DNA from: Caldimonas caldifontis
Lineage (GTDB): Bacteria > Pseudomonadota > Gammaproteobacteria > Burkholderiales > Burkholderiaceae_C
Direction: 5' to 3'
Assembly: GCF_002930615.1 (NCBI RefSeq)
Contig: NZ_PSNX01000003.1
Coordinates: forward strand, 248,001-312,000
DNA: 64,000 bases
How positions within the stretch are numbered: position 1 is the stretch's first letter; each line of letters starts with the position of its first letter. Of the stretch, positions 46,962 to 56,091 are shown piece by piece. The notes below the pieces were generated by a model. That model ran no database searches. It was not told the DNA's origin and saw nothing but the letters and a program-made list of their open reading frames with translations. Both the position numbers and the translations under genes were made by a program.

Positions 46962-47513
46962 ATGAGAGCCACCATGCCGTACCGACACCTCCTTCGCTTC
47001 CTGACGGTCGCCCTCGGCCTCGCAGCCGGCCTCGCCTGGGCCAATCCCAGTGCTGCTCCCGCCCCGGCTGCCTCACTGGACGACCGCGTGCAGACGCTCA
47101 AGAACGACCTCATCCAGCTCAACCGCGACCTCCTCGTGCTCGAGGAAGAGCTGCTGTTCCCGGCCAGCACCCAGGTGGCCGTGTTCGTGTCGATGGACGT
47201 GGGCAAGCTCTTCGAGCTGGAGTCGGTGCAGATCAAGCTGGGCGACAAGCTCGTGGCCAGCCACCTGTACACGCCGGCGGAAGTGCAGGCCCTGCACCGC
47301 GGCGGCGTGCAGCGCCTGTACCTGGGCAACCTGCGCACCGGCACCCACGAGCTGGTGGCCATCTTCACCGGTGGCGGCCCGCACCAGCGTGACTACCGGC
47401 GCGGCGCCACGGTCAAGTTCGACAAGGGGGCCGACCCCCAGTACATCGAGCTGCGCATCCAGGACTCCGCCGGCAAGCTGCAGCCCGAGTTCAACGTGAA
47501 GGTCTGGCAGTAA
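46962..47513 (+). CDS. Periplasmic coiled-coil protein, unrecognised family
   Basis: The 183-residue protein has a signal peptide (ending LAWA), a coiled coil (DDRVQTLKNDLIQLNRDLLVLEEELL, about residues 38-64) and a beta-rich domain (QVAVFVSMDVGKLFELESVQIKLGDKLVASHLYT, HELVAIFTGGG). I cannot name the family. The start could also be the ATG at 46974. It lies between the DUF3570 and TPR genes with gaps of 12 and 10 bases, so it is probably a component of the envelope complex. Confidence 0.7.
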   Translation: MRATMPYRHLLRFLTVALGLAAGLAWANPSAAPAPAASLDDRVQTLKNDLIQLNRDLLVLEEELLFPASTQVAVFVSMDVGKLFELESVQIKLGDKLVASHLYTPAEVQALHRGGVQRLYLGNLRTGTHELVAIFTGGGPHQRDYRRGATVKFDKGADPQYIELRIQDSAGKLQPEFNVKVWQ

Positions 47514-47523
47514 GGACCGGTTC

Positions 47524-49473
47524 ATGCGTCTCCGATCCCTGGCCCCCCGTTCCTGGCGTCGTGTGCTGTGCACCGGCGTGGCGGTGGCCGTGCTCAGCCT
47601 GGGCGCTGGCGCGCAGACCACGCGCGGTCCCGGCCCCGTGAAAGACCCGCACTACGGCGACGGGCTCTTCCACTTTTTCCAGGACCACTACTTCACCGCG
47701 CTGACCACGCTGATGGTCTCGCAGCACTTCGAGCGGGTGCCCCAGCACGCCGACGAGGCCGAGATCCTGCGTGGCGGCATGCTGCTCTCGTACGGCCTGC
47801 ACCGCGAGCCCGGGCGCATCTTCGAGACGCTCATCGAGCAGGGCGCCCGCCCCTCGGTGCGCGACCGCGCCTGGTACTACCTGGCCAAGATCCGCTACCA
47901 GCGCGGCTACCTCGACGAGGCCCAGGCCGCGCTCGACCGCATCGGCCAGGACCTGCCCGCCGAGTTCCGTGAAGACCACGCCCTGCTGCGCGCCCAGGTG
48001 CTGATGGCCCGCGAACAGTACGCCCAGGCCGCCACGCTGCTGCGCGAACAGGTCGAGGCCAGCCGCGCCCAGGCCCGCCGCAGCGACCCCGAGCCTGCGA
48101 TGCGCGCCGCCTATGCGCGCTACAACCTCGGCGTGGCGCTGATCCGCAACAACGAGACCGAGGCCGGCACCCGCTGGCTCGACGAGATCGGCAAGGCCGG
48201 TGCCAACAGCGAGGAATACCGCGTGCTGCGCGACCGGGCCAACGTGGCCCTGGGCTTTGCCGCACTCCAGGCCGAACAGCCGAAACAGGCGCGCCAGTTC
48301 CTCGAGCGGGTGCGCCTGCACGGTCCGCAGTCGAACAAGGCGCTCCTCGGTTTCGGCTGGGCCGCGGCCTCGCTCGACCAGCCCCGCGAGGCCCTGGTGC
48401 CCTGGATGGAGCTGGCCGGCCGCGAGGGCGATAACGCCGCCGTGCTCGAAGCCCGCATTGCCGTGCCCTATGCGCAGGCCGAGCTCGGCGCCTTGGGCCT
48501 GGCGCTGCAGGGCTACCAGGACGCGATCGCCGCCTACGAGCGCGAGCACGCCGCGCTGGACGAATCCATCGCGGCCATCCGCGCCGGCAAGCTGGTCGAG
48601 GGCCTGATGTCGCTCAACCCCGGTGTGGAGATGGGCTGGTTCTGGCAGCTGCGCGAGCTGCCGCAGATGCCGCATGGCAGCCACCTGGCCCAGGTGCTGG
48701 CCCGCCACGACTTCCAGGAGGCCTTCAAGAACTACCGTGACCTGCAGTTCCTGGCCGACAACCTCGCCCAGTGGCGCGACAAGCTCGCAGCCTTCCACGA
48801 CATCCTGGAACACCGCAAGCAGGCCTTTGCCGACCGGCTGCCACGCATCCAGGCCGCTGCGCGCGAAAGCGAAACCGGCGTGGCCGCACTGCAGCGCCGG
48901 CGCGATGCCGTGCAGGCCGAGCTCGACCGCGTGATCGCACAGCGCGATGCCGCCGCCCTGGCCACGCCCAGGGAGCGCGAGCTGCTGGAGCGCCTGGCCC
49001 GCGTGCGCGAAACCCTTGCGCGGGTGGGCGATGCGCCCGAGGCGGCACCCCTGCGCGAGCGCCATCGCCTGGCCGAAGGCGTGTTGCGCTGGACGCTCGA
49101 TGAAGACTATCCCGTGCGCCTGTGGGAGGCCCGCAAGGCCCAGCGCGTGGTGGACGAACAGTTGGCCCGCGCGCAGGAGCGCGAGGCCGCCCTGGCCCAG
49201 GCCCAGCGTGACGAACCCGCACGCTTCGCCACCTTCGAAGGCCGCATCCCGGCCCTGGGGGCGCGCATCGAGGCCCTCGCCCCGCGCGTGGCCGAACTCA
49301 CCCGCGAGCAGCAGCAGGCCGTCGAGGCCCTGGCCGTGGCCGAACTCACCCGCCAGCAGCAACGCCTGGCGGCCTATGCGACCCAGGCCCGTTTTGCCGT
49401 GGCCCAGCTGTATGACCATGCCACCCGTGCGCCGGGCGGTGCACAGGAGCGATCCGATGCGGCACCGCGCTAG
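47524..49473 (+). CDS. Periplasmic TPR/coiled-coil protein
   Basis: The 649-residue protein has a signal peptide (ending GAGAQ), a TPR-rich half (residues 60-330: WYYLAKIRYQRGYLDEAQAALDRIG, ANVALGFAALQAEQPKQARQFLERV) and a coiled-coil half (430-630, rich in Arg, Glu, Ala and Gln). It probably spans or scaffolds the periplasm. No enzyme motif is visible. It overlaps the next TPR lipoprotein gene by 17 bases. Roles similar to those of the TPR components of the Myxococcus Glt/Nfs complexes are inferred from gene order only. Confidence 0.75.
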   Translation: MRLRSLAPRSWRRVLCTGVAVAVLSLGAGAQTTRGPGPVKDPHYGDGLFHFFQDHYFTALTTLMVSQHFERVPQHADEAEILRGGMLLSYGLHREPGRIFETLIEQGARPSVRDRAWYYLAKIRYQRGYLDEAQAALDRIGQDLPAEFREDHALLRAQVLMAREQYAQAATLLREQVEASRAQARRSDPEPAMRAAYARYNLGVALIRNNETEAGTRWLDEIGKAGANSEEYRVLRDRANVALGFAALQAEQPKQARQFLERVRLHGPQSNKALLGFGWAAASLDQPREALVPWMELAGREGDNAAVLEARIAVPYAQAELGALGLALQGYQDAIAAYEREHAALDESIAAIRAGKLVEGLMSLNPGVEMGWFWQLRELPQMPHGSHLAQVLARHDFQEAFKNYRDLQFLADNLAQWRDKLAAFHDILEHRKQAFADRLPRIQAAARESETGVAALQRRRDAVQAELDRVIAQRDAAALATPRERELLERLARVRETLARVGDAPEAAPLRERHRLAEGVLRWTLDEDYPVRLWEARKAQRVVDEQLARAQEREAALAQAQRDEPARFATFEGRIPALGARIEALAPRVAELTREQQQAVEALAVAELTRQQQRLAAYATQARFAVAQLYDHATRAPGGAQERSDAAPR

Positions 49474-52282
49474 CCTCCTGCCCCCGCTGCTGATCCTGGC
49501 CGCCGCGCTGGCGGCCTGCTCGGGGCCGCGCAAGGGCAGCCCCGACAACGAGCCCACGCTCAGGAGCCTGGCCGGGCGCAAGGTGGAGCTGCCGGCCGAC
49601 CCGGGCATCCGCAGCACCGAAGAGCAGACCATCGCGGCCTACCAGAAATTCCTGGACGTGGCCCCCAGGGCGCCGCAGCGCGCCGAAGCCATGCGCCGCC
49701 TGGGCGACCTGGAGATGGATCTGGCCGACCGTCGCATGGCCGAGGGCACGGCCGCGGGGACCGAGGCCGACTTCCGCGCGGCCATCACCCGCTACCAGGA
49801 CTACCTGCGCGCCTACCCGAAGGCGCCCGACACCGACCGCGTGCTCTACCAGCTGGCCCGCGCCCATGAACAGGGCGGCCAGCTCGAACAGGCCCTGGCC
49901 GTGCTCGACCGCCTGGTGGCCGCCTACCCTGACACGGCCACACGCGACGAGGCCCACTTCCGCCGCGGCGAGATCCTCTTTGCCGCCACGCGCTACCCGC
50001 AGGCCGAAGAAGCCTACACCGCCGTGCTGGCCAGCGGCGACGACACGCCCTACCGCGAGCGTGCGCTCTACATGCAGGGCTGGTCGCGCTTCAAGCAGGC
50101 CCGGCTGGACGAAGCCCTGGCGTCCTTCTTCGGCGTGCTCGACCTCGCGCTCGCAGGCCGCGGCGGCGAGGCCGGGCTCGATGGCATCGAAGGCCTGTCG
50201 CGTGCCGAGCGCGAGCTGATCGAGGACACCTTCCGCGTGGCCAGCCTGTCGCTGGCCAACCTGCAGGGCGCGGAATCCATCCCCCCCTACATCGACAGCG
50301 AGCTGCGCCGCGGCTACGAATTCCGCGTCTATGAGCAGCTCGCCGAGCTTTATCTGCAGCAAGAGCGAGTCAAGGACGCCGCCGACACCCTGGGCGCCTT
50401 CGCCCGCCGCCAGCCGCTGCATGCGCAGGCGCCGGTGCTGCAGGCCCGCGTGATCGACATCTACCAGGCCAATGGCTTTGCCACGCTGGCACTCGAAGCC
50501 AAGAAGGAATACGTGGGCCGCTACGGCGTGGACAGCGAGTTCCGCCGCGCCAGCCCCGAGGGCTGGGAGCGCGCGCAGCCGCTGGTCAAGACCCACCTGA
50601 GCGAACTGGCCCGCCACTACCACGCCAGCGCGCAGAAGACCAAGGCCTCGGCCGACTACCAGGAGGCCGTGCGCTGGTACCGCCTCTACCTGGTGTCTTT
50701 CCCCGATGATCCGCAGGCACCGCAGAACCACTTCCTGCTGGCCGAGCTGCTCTTCGAGGACAAGCGCCACGCCTACGCCGCGGTCGAGTACGAAAAGACC
50801 GCCTACGGCTACCCGCAGCACGCGCGCAGCGCCGATGCCGGCTACTCCGCCCTGCTGAGCTATGCCGAGTTGCAGAAGGCCGCACGGCCCGAGCAGGTCA
50901 CGCCGCTCAAGCGCGAGGCCGTGGAAAGCAGCCTGCGCTTTGCCAAGGCCTTCCCCGCCGACCCGCGCACCGGTGCCGTGCTCACGAACGCTGCCGACAC
51001 CCTGTTTGCGCTGAACGACGCCGAGCGCGCCGAAGCCGTGGCTCAGCAGGTGCTGGCCCTGCAGCCGCCGGCCACCGACGCACAGCGCCGGGTGGCCTGG
51101 ACCGTGCTGGCCCACACCGCCTTCGACGGCGGGCGCTTCGACATCGCCGAACGCGCCTATGGCGAAGTGCTGGTGCTCACGCCCGCACAGGCCGCCGGCC
51201 GCAACGAACTGGTCGAACGTCAGGCCGCGGCCATCTACAAGCAGGGCGAGGCCGCGCGCGACGCCGGCCGGGCCCGCGAGGCCGTGGGCCACTTCGAGCG
51301 CATCGCCCAGTTGGCGCCGCAGTCGGCCGTGCGCGCCACGGCCCAGTACGACGCTGCCGCCGTGCTCATCGGCCTGAAGGACTGGGACGCGGCGGCCCGC
51401 TCGTTGGAGGCCTTCCGCCAGCAGCATCCCAAGCACCCGCTGCAGGCCGACGTTCCCGCCAAACTGGCCACGGTCTATCTCGAACAAGGCCACTGGGCGC
51501 AGGCGGCCGGCGAATTCGAACGCGTGGCCGCCACCCACCGCGACCCGGCCGTGGCCCGCGAGGCCCAATGGCAGGCCGCCGAGCTGCACCAGAAGTCCAC
51601 CGAACGCGGCGCCTCGCGGGGGGCCGCCACGCGCGCCTACGAGCGCTACCTGCAGCAGCACCCGCAGCCGCTGGAGCGTGCGGTGGAGGCGCGTTATCGC
51701 CTGGCCCAATTGGCCAAGGCCGACGGCAACGCCGCGCGCGAACAGCACTGGATGCGTGAGGTGATGCTGGCCGACCAGCGCGGTGGCAACGCCCGCACCG
51801 ACCGCACCCGCTTCCTGGGCGGCGCGGCCGCGCTGGCCCTGGCCCAGCCCAGCTACGAGGCCTACCGCCAGGTTGCGCTGGTCGAGCCGCTGGACCGCAA
51901 CCTGCGCCTCAAGCGCCAGCGCATGGAGGCCGCGCTCAAGGCCTATGGGGCGGCGGCCGAGTACGGCGTGGCCGGCGTCACCACCGCGGCCACCTACTAC
52001 ACGGCGGCGATCTACGAAGACTTCGGCAGCGCCATGCTCAAGTCACAGCGCCCGCGCCGCCTGTCCAAGCTGGAGCTGGAGCAGTACGAGGTGATGCTGG
52101 AAGAGCAGGCCTTCCCCTTCGAGGAAAAGGCCATGGAGCTGCACGAGATCAACGCCCAGCGCACCAGGGCCGGCATCTACGACGAATGGGTGCAGCGCAG
52201 CTTCGCCGCGCTGGCCAAGCTGCGGCCGGTGCGCTATGGCAAGAGTGAGAAGAGTGAAGGAGCGATCGATGCGATCCGCTGA
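49457..52282 (+). CDS. Large TPR lipoprotein (GltE-like)
   Basis: The 941-residue protein has a lipobox (LAAC, Cys21) and many TPR units along its length (YQLARAHEQGGQLEQALAVLDRLVAAYP, YRERALYMQGWSRFKQARLDEALASF, AAIYKQGEAARDAGRAREAVGHFERIAQLAP). The ATG at 49457 has AGGAG seven bases upstream; the frame continues upstream inside the preceding gene but not as a real N-terminus. It is likely outer-membrane anchored and periplasmic. GltE of Myxococcus is also a large TPR lipoprotein, but direct homology needs a search. Confidence 0.75.
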   Translation: MRHRASLLPPLLILAAALAACSGPRKGSPDNEPTLRSLAGRKVELPADPGIRSTEEQTIAAYQKFLDVAPRAPQRAEAMRRLGDLEMDLADRRMAEGTAAGTEADFRAAITRYQDYLRAYPKAPDTDRVLYQLARAHEQGGQLEQALAVLDRLVAAYPDTATRDEAHFRRGEILFAATRYPQAEEAYTAVLASGDDTPYRERALYMQGWSRFKQARLDEALASFFGVLDLALAGRGGEAGLDGIEGLSRAERELIEDTFRVASLSLANLQGAESIPPYIDSELRRGYEFRVYEQLAELYLQQERVKDAADTLGAFARRQPLHAQAPVLQARVIDIYQANGFATLALEAKKEYVGRYGVDSEFRRASPEGWERAQPLVKTHLSELARHYHASAQKTKASADYQEAVRWYRLYLVSFPDDPQAPQNHFLLAELLFEDKRHAYAAVEYEKTAYGYPQHARSADAGYSALLSYAELQKAARPEQVTPLKREAVESSLRFAKAFPADPRTGAVLTNAADTLFALNDAERAEAVAQQVLALQPPATDAQRRVAWTVLAHTAFDGGRFDIAERAYGEVLVLTPAQAAGRNELVERQAAAIYKQGEAARDAGRAREAVGHFERIAQLAPQSAVRATAQYDAAAVLIGLKDWDAAARSLEAFRQQHPKHPLQADVPAKLATVYLEQGHWAQAAGEFERVAATHRDPAVAREAQWQAAELHQKSTERGASRGAATRAYERYLQQHPQPLERAVEARYRLAQLAKADGNAAREQHWMREVMLADQRGGNARTDRTRFLGGAAALALAQPSYEAYRQVALVEPLDRNLRLKRQRMEAALKAYGAAAEYGVAGVTTAATYYTAAIYEDFGSAMLKSQRPRRLSKLELEQYEVMLEEQAFPFEEKAMELHEINAQRTRAGIYDEWVQRSFAALAKLRPVRYGKSEKSEGAIDAIR

Positions 52283-52928
52283 CCGCCTCTTCGCGATCCT
52301 CGCTGCGGCCGCCCTGGGCGGGTGTGCCACGGTCAGCCTCGACGCACCGCCCGTGGCGCCGCCTCCCGCGGCGGCGGCAGCGCCGGCACCTGCCCCGGCG
52401 GCCCCGCCGGCGCCGCCGGCCGTGGACCCGGCCGCGCAGCGGGCCTTCGACGAAGCCCGTCGCCAGCTGGTGGCCGGCCGCGGCGATCTGGCACAGCGCG
52501 GCTTCGAAGCCCTCACACGCAGCCACCCTGATCTGCCCGGCCCCCACGCCAACCTGGGCCTCATGGCCCGCCAGGCCGGCCGCCTGGACGAGGCGGCCCA
52601 GGCGCTGGAGACCGCCACGCGGCTGGGTCCGAAGCAGCCGGCCTACTGGAACCAGCTGGGCATCACCTACCGGCAGCAGGGCCGATTCGCGCAGGCGCGC
52701 GAAGCCTACGAGCGCGCGCTGGACGCCGACGCCGACTACGCCCCCGCGGTGCTCAACCTGGGCATCCTGCACGACCTCTACCTCGGCAATGCGGCCCAGG
52801 CCCTGGGCCTGTACGAGCGCTACCTGAGCCTCGTGCCCGGCGGCGACGCCGAGGTGAACAAATGGGTCATCGACCTCAAGAACCGCAAGCCGGCCCCTGT
52901 GGCCGCGAACCAGAAGGAGCCGCGATGA
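52269..52928 (+). CDS. TPR lipoprotein
   Basis: The 219-residue protein has a lipobox (LGGC, Cys19), an Ala/Pro-rich linker (residues 25-58) and three TPR units (PGPHANLGLMARQAGRLDEAAQALETATRLGP, PAYWNQLGITYRQQGRFAQAREAYERAL). AAGGAG precedes the ATG, which overlaps the previous stop by 14 bases. It is the third TPR gene in a row and probably part of the same complex. Confidence 0.8.
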   Translation: MRSADRLFAILAAAALGGCATVSLDAPPVAPPPAAAAAPAPAPAAPPAPPAVDPAAQRAFDEARRQLVAGRGDLAQRGFEALTRSHPDLPGPHANLGLMARQAGRLDEAAQALETATRLGPKQPAYWNQLGITYRQQGRFAQAREAYERALDADADYAPAVLNLGILHDLYLGNAAQALGLYERYLSLVPGGDAEVNKWVIDLKNRKPAPVAANQKEPR

Positions 52929-53215
52929 GAACGCTCACTGCCGCGCTGCTGCTGGGCCTGATGGCCGGGTCCGCGCTGGCGCAGGATCGCGCCGAACTCG
53001 ACCGCACCCAGATCATCGGCAACCGCGAACTGCCCAAGGTGCTCTACATCGTGCCCTGGAAGAAGCCCGTGCCGGGCGAACTGGCCGGCCGTCCCGTCGA
53101 AGGCGTGCTCGACGAGGCGCTGGCCCCGCTCGACCGCGACGTGTTCCGCCGCCAGCTGCATTACGAACGTGTGCTCCAGGCCCCGGCCTCCCCGGCCGCG
53201 GCGCCGGCCCGCTGA
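52925..53215 (+). CDS. Small secreted protein, unrecognised
   Basis: The 96-residue protein has a clear signal peptide (LLGLMAGSALAQ), the segment ELDRTQIIGNRELPKVLYIVPWKKP and an Ala/Pro-rich tail. No domain is recognised. Its ATG overlaps the previous stop (ATGA) and has AAGGAG upstream, so it is well expressed with the TPR lipoprotein. It precedes exbB by 48 bases, the largest gap in the cluster core. Confidence 0.75.
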   Translation: MRTLTAALLLGLMAGSALAQDRAELDRTQIIGNRELPKVLYIVPWKKPVPGELAGRPVEGVLDEALAPLDRDVFRRQLHYERVLQAPASPAAAPAR

Positions 53216-53263
53216 CCCTTCAATACCCACACAACCTTTTCAGTCGTACCCGGAGAGACGTCC

Positions 53264-53923
53264 ATGAACACCTTCGAATTCATCGTCAAGTTCGTGCAGG
53301 ACAGCGGTGCCTTCATCTACATCAGCATGCTGATCATGGCGCTGGGCGTGGCCATCGCCATCGAGCGCTACACCTTCCTGCGCCGTGCCCGCGCCCAGAA
53401 CAAGAAGCTGTGGGCCAAGCTGCTGCCCATGCTGCAGAACGGCAAGTTCAAGGAGGTCTATGGCCTGGCCGCCGACTCCGACGCGGCCATCGGCAAGATC
53501 GTGGCCAACGGCCTGCAGCGCATGCAAAGCCCGAGCCGCCGCGAGGACATCGACGCCGCGATGGAAGAAGGCATGATGGAGATCGTGCCGCGCCTGGAAA
53601 AGCGCACCCACTACATCGCCACCTTCGCCAACGTGATCACGCTGGTGGGCCTGCTGGGCACCATCGTGGGCCTGATCAAGGGCTTCACCGCGGTGGCGCA
53701 GGTCAACCCGGCCGAAAAGGCCGAGATGCTGTCGGCCTCGATCTCGATCGCGATGAACAACACCGCCTTCGCGCTGATGGTGGCCATCCCCTTCCTGCTC
53801 ATCCACGCCTTCCTGCAGGCGCGCACCAGCGAGATCGTCGACGGACTGGAGGCCGCCAAGATCAGCTTCCTCAACCTCGTGCAGCGCGCGAAGTCCGAAG
53901 CCGCCACGCCGGCCACGAAGTGA
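53264..53923 (+). CDS. MotA/TolQ/ExbB proton-channel protein
   Basis: The 219-residue protein has three membrane helices: FIYISMLIMALGVAIAIERYTF, ANVITLVGLLGTIVGLIKGF and SIAMNNTAFALMVAIPFLLIHAF. The GLLGTIVGLI and NNTAFALMVAIP motifs are those of ExbB/TolQ/AglR channels. With two ExbD-type partners it forms a proton-driven motor in the inner membrane. GGAGAG precedes the ATG. It is followed directly by two exbD genes and a TonB-like gene, the gene set also used by AglRQS with AgmX/GltJ in Myxococcus. Confidence 0.93.
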   Translation: MNTFEFIVKFVQDSGAFIYISMLIMALGVAIAIERYTFLRRARAQNKKLWAKLLPMLQNGKFKEVYGLAADSDAAIGKIVANGLQRMQSPSRREDIDAAMEEGMMEIVPRLEKRTHYIATFANVITLVGLLGTIVGLIKGFTAVAQVNPAEKAEMLSASISIAMNNTAFALMVAIPFLLIHAFLQARTSEIVDGLEAAKISFLNLVQRAKSEAATPATK

Positions 53924-53953
53924 ACGGGCGCCGGGCCCCGTGAAGGAACCATC

Positions 53954-54448
53954 ATGCGCGTGAGACGTCTGCGCAAGCACCCGGCGGAGCTGGAAGTCAC
54001 CGCCTTCATCAACCTCATCGTGGTGCTGCTGCCCTTCCTGCTGTCCACCGCGGTGTTCACCCGCATGTCGGTGCTCGACCTGAGCCTGCCGGCGCGCAAC
54101 ACCGGGGGTGTGGAGCAGCTCCAGGCCAACGACCTGAAGCTGGAGATCGTGATCCGCCGCGACGCCATCGAGGTGGGCGACCGCATCGGCGGCCTGATCC
54201 AGCGCATCCCGGCCGTGAACGGCACGCAGGACCTGCGCACGCTGTCGGCCCTGATGCTGGAGATCAAGCGCCGCTTCCCCGACACCACCACCGCCAGCAT
54301 CCTGGCCGAACCCGAGACCTCCTACGACCTGCTGGTGCAGGTGATGGACGTGACCCGCGCCACCTACACCGCCGATGGCGTGAACCTGGTGCGCACCGAC
54401 CTCTTCCCCGACGTGGCCATCGGCGACGCCCCGGTGATCAAGCGCTGA
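53954..54448 (+). CDS. ExbD/TolR-type protein lacking the membrane Asp
   Basis: The 164-residue protein has one N-terminal membrane helix (VTAFINLIVVLLPFLLSTAVF) and a periplasmic ExbD-like domain (LEIVIRRDAIEVGDR). The residue equivalent to the proton-carrying Asp of ExbD (Asp25 in E. coli) is Asn20 here; the codon at 54011-54013 is AAC. The second ExbD gene retains the Asp. A mixed dimer would therefore have one protonatable site. The subunit may be structural or regulatory. Confidence 0.88.
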   Translation: MRVRRLRKHPAELEVTAFINLIVVLLPFLLSTAVFTRMSVLDLSLPARNTGGVEQLQANDLKLEIVIRRDAIEVGDRIGGLIQRIPAVNGTQDLRTLSALMLEIKRRFPDTTTASILAEPETSYDLLVQVMDVTRATYTADGVNLVRTDLFPDVAIGDAPVIKR

Positions 54449-54457
54449 GGGACCGCC

Positions 54458-54958
54458 ATGAAACTCACCCCGTTGCAGAAACGCGCCGAGCGCAAGGCGC
54501 GCAACCAGTCGAACGTCGACCTGAACCTGGTCGCGCTGATCGACATCTTCACCATCCTGCTGTTCTTCCTGCTGTCGGCCGCCTCGGGCATCGAGATCCT
54601 CTCGGCACCCAAGGGCGTGAAGCTGCCGCAGTCCACGGCCGAGACCGCACCGCGTGAAACCGTGGTGGTGGTCATCAGCCCCGAGGACATCCTGGTCGAA
54701 GGCCGCCGCGTGGCGACCGTGGCGCAGGCGATGAACACCCCGGGCGACCTCATCGCCCCGCTCCAGGCCGAGCTCGACGGGATCGCCAGCCGCCAGGTGG
54801 TCCGCGCCGAGAACGCCGCCCAGGGCCGCACCCTCACCATCATGGGCGACAAGGACATCCCCTACGCCCTGCTGCGCAAGGTGATGGCCACGGCCGCGCG
54901 GGCCAATTTCGCCGACGTGTCTTTTGCGGTGACCCGAAAGTACGAGGTGTCGTCATGA
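54458..54958 (+). CDS. ExbD/TolR-type protein with intact Asp
   Basis: The 166-residue protein has a charged N-terminus, one membrane helix (NLVALIDIFTILLFFLLSAASG) with the conserved Asp29, and a periplasmic domain containing TVVVVISPEDILVEGRRV. It should carry protons in the motor with ExbB. It starts nine bases after the first ExbD gene, and its stop overlaps the TonB-like gene by four bases. Confidence 0.92.
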   Translation: MKLTPLQKRAERKARNQSNVDLNLVALIDIFTILLFFLLSAASGIEILSAPKGVKLPQSTAETAPRETVVVVISPEDILVEGRRVATVAQAMNTPGDLIAPLQAELDGIASRQVVRAENAAQGRTLTIMGDKDIPYALLRKVMATAARANFADVSFAVTRKYEVSS

Positions 54959-56091
54959 GTGCGGCCACCGCGATCTCTTTCCGCGGCCCGGTTCTCGCCT
55001 GGTCCATCCCGCCCGAGGACATCGCCCGCTTCCGGCGGGTGCTGCGCTGGGTGCTGGGCCTCACGGCGCTGCTGTGCCTGCTTTTCCTGCTGTGGCCCAC
55101 GCCCCAGCCCGACCGGCGCCAGGCGCCGCCCGTGCCCGAGCGGCTGGCGCGGCTGATGATCGAGCGCGAAGCCACGCCGCCCCCGCCACCGCCGCCCGCG
55201 GCGGCGCAGCGTGAGACGGCGCCCAAGCCCGAAGCCGCGCCCACGCCGCAGACGCCTCCGGCGGCCTCCACCAGCGTGCCGCGCGACAACCGGCGGCCCG
55301 ATCCGTCCAAGCCCGCCACCGTGCGCAACCCCGTGCCCGAGGCGCGCAACCCCATTGAGGGCCGCCCGCCGGGTGAGATCGGTGAAGCGCGTCGGCGCGC
55401 CGCCGGTGTGGGCCTGCTCGCGATGAAGGACGACCTCGCCGAGTTGCGAGGCGCCCCGGTGGCCGTGCAGCTTCAAAAGGACATCAAGCCCGGCCCCGGC
55501 GTGGGCACCGGCACCGGGCCAGGCGTGGGCGCCGGCACCGAACAGGGCCTGCCCGAGCGCTCGATGATCACCTCCAACGCCACCGGTGGCAGCGGCGGCA
55601 TCAACACGGCGGCCTACAGCCGCAACACCGGCGGCGGCGGACTGGCAGGCCGTGCCACCACGCTGGTGGAAGGGGTGGCCGGCGGCGGTGGGGGCGGGGG
55701 CCCGGGCGGCGGTGGGGTGCGCGGCGACGGCACGGGCACCGGCGCGGGGTCGGGCAAAGGCGGGGCGGGCGGCACGCTGCAGCGCGCCGGCGCGGGCAAG
55801 GCCTCGCGTTCCATCGAGGAGATCAAGCTCGTCTTCGAACGCCACAAGGGCGCCATCTACGCCATCTACAACCGCGCGCTGCGCGAAGACCCGTCGCTGC
55901 AGGGCAAGGTGGTGCTGCGCCTGACCATCGCGCCCTCGGGCGATGTCGTGGATGTGCGCATCGTCTCCACCGAACTGAATTCGCCCGACCTGGAGAACCG
56001 CCTGCTCGCGCGCGTGCGGCAGTTCGACTTCGGTGCGAAGGAAGTCGAGCAGATGGTCGTCACCTGGCCCGTGGATTTCCTCCCCTCGTGA
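54955..56091 (+). CDS. TonB-like energy transducer with AgmX/PglI-type C-terminus
   Basis: The 378-residue protein has a membrane helix (VLGLTALLCLLFLLWP, near 40-55), a Pro-rich region (60-130), a Gly-rich region (175-290) and a C-terminal domain (about 290-378). That domain has RHKGAIYAIYNRALREDP, GKVVLRLTIAPSGDVVDVRIVS and LENRLLARVRQFDFG, the AgmX/PglI pattern, a relative of TonB. It should carry motion from the ExbB/ExbD motor to the outer-membrane proteins. It overlaps the second exbD gene and, at its end, the ccmA start. Confidence 0.85.
   Translation: MSAATAISFRGPVLAWSIPPEDIARFRRVLRWVLGLTALLCLLFLLWPTPQPDRRQAPPVPERLARLMIEREATPPPPPPPAAAQRETAPKPEAAPTPQTPPAASTSVPRDNRRPDPSKPATVRNPVPEARNPIEGRPPGEIGEARRRAAGVGLLAMKDDLAELRGAPVAVQLQKDIKPGPGVGTGTGPGVGAGTEQGLPERSMITSNATGGSGGINTAAYSRNTGGGGLAGRATTLVEGVAGGGGGGGPGGGGVRGDGTGTGAGSGKGGAGGTLQRAGAGKASRSIEEIKLVFERHKGAIYAIYNRALREDPSLQGKVVLRLTIAPSGDVVDVRIVSTELNSPDLENRLLARVRQFDFGAKEVEQMVVTWPVDFLPS

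Noticed and set aside
49346-51748. 800-codon open frame on the minus strand
   Set aside because: It is antisense to the TPR lipoprotein genes, with no recognisable domain and no ribosome site.
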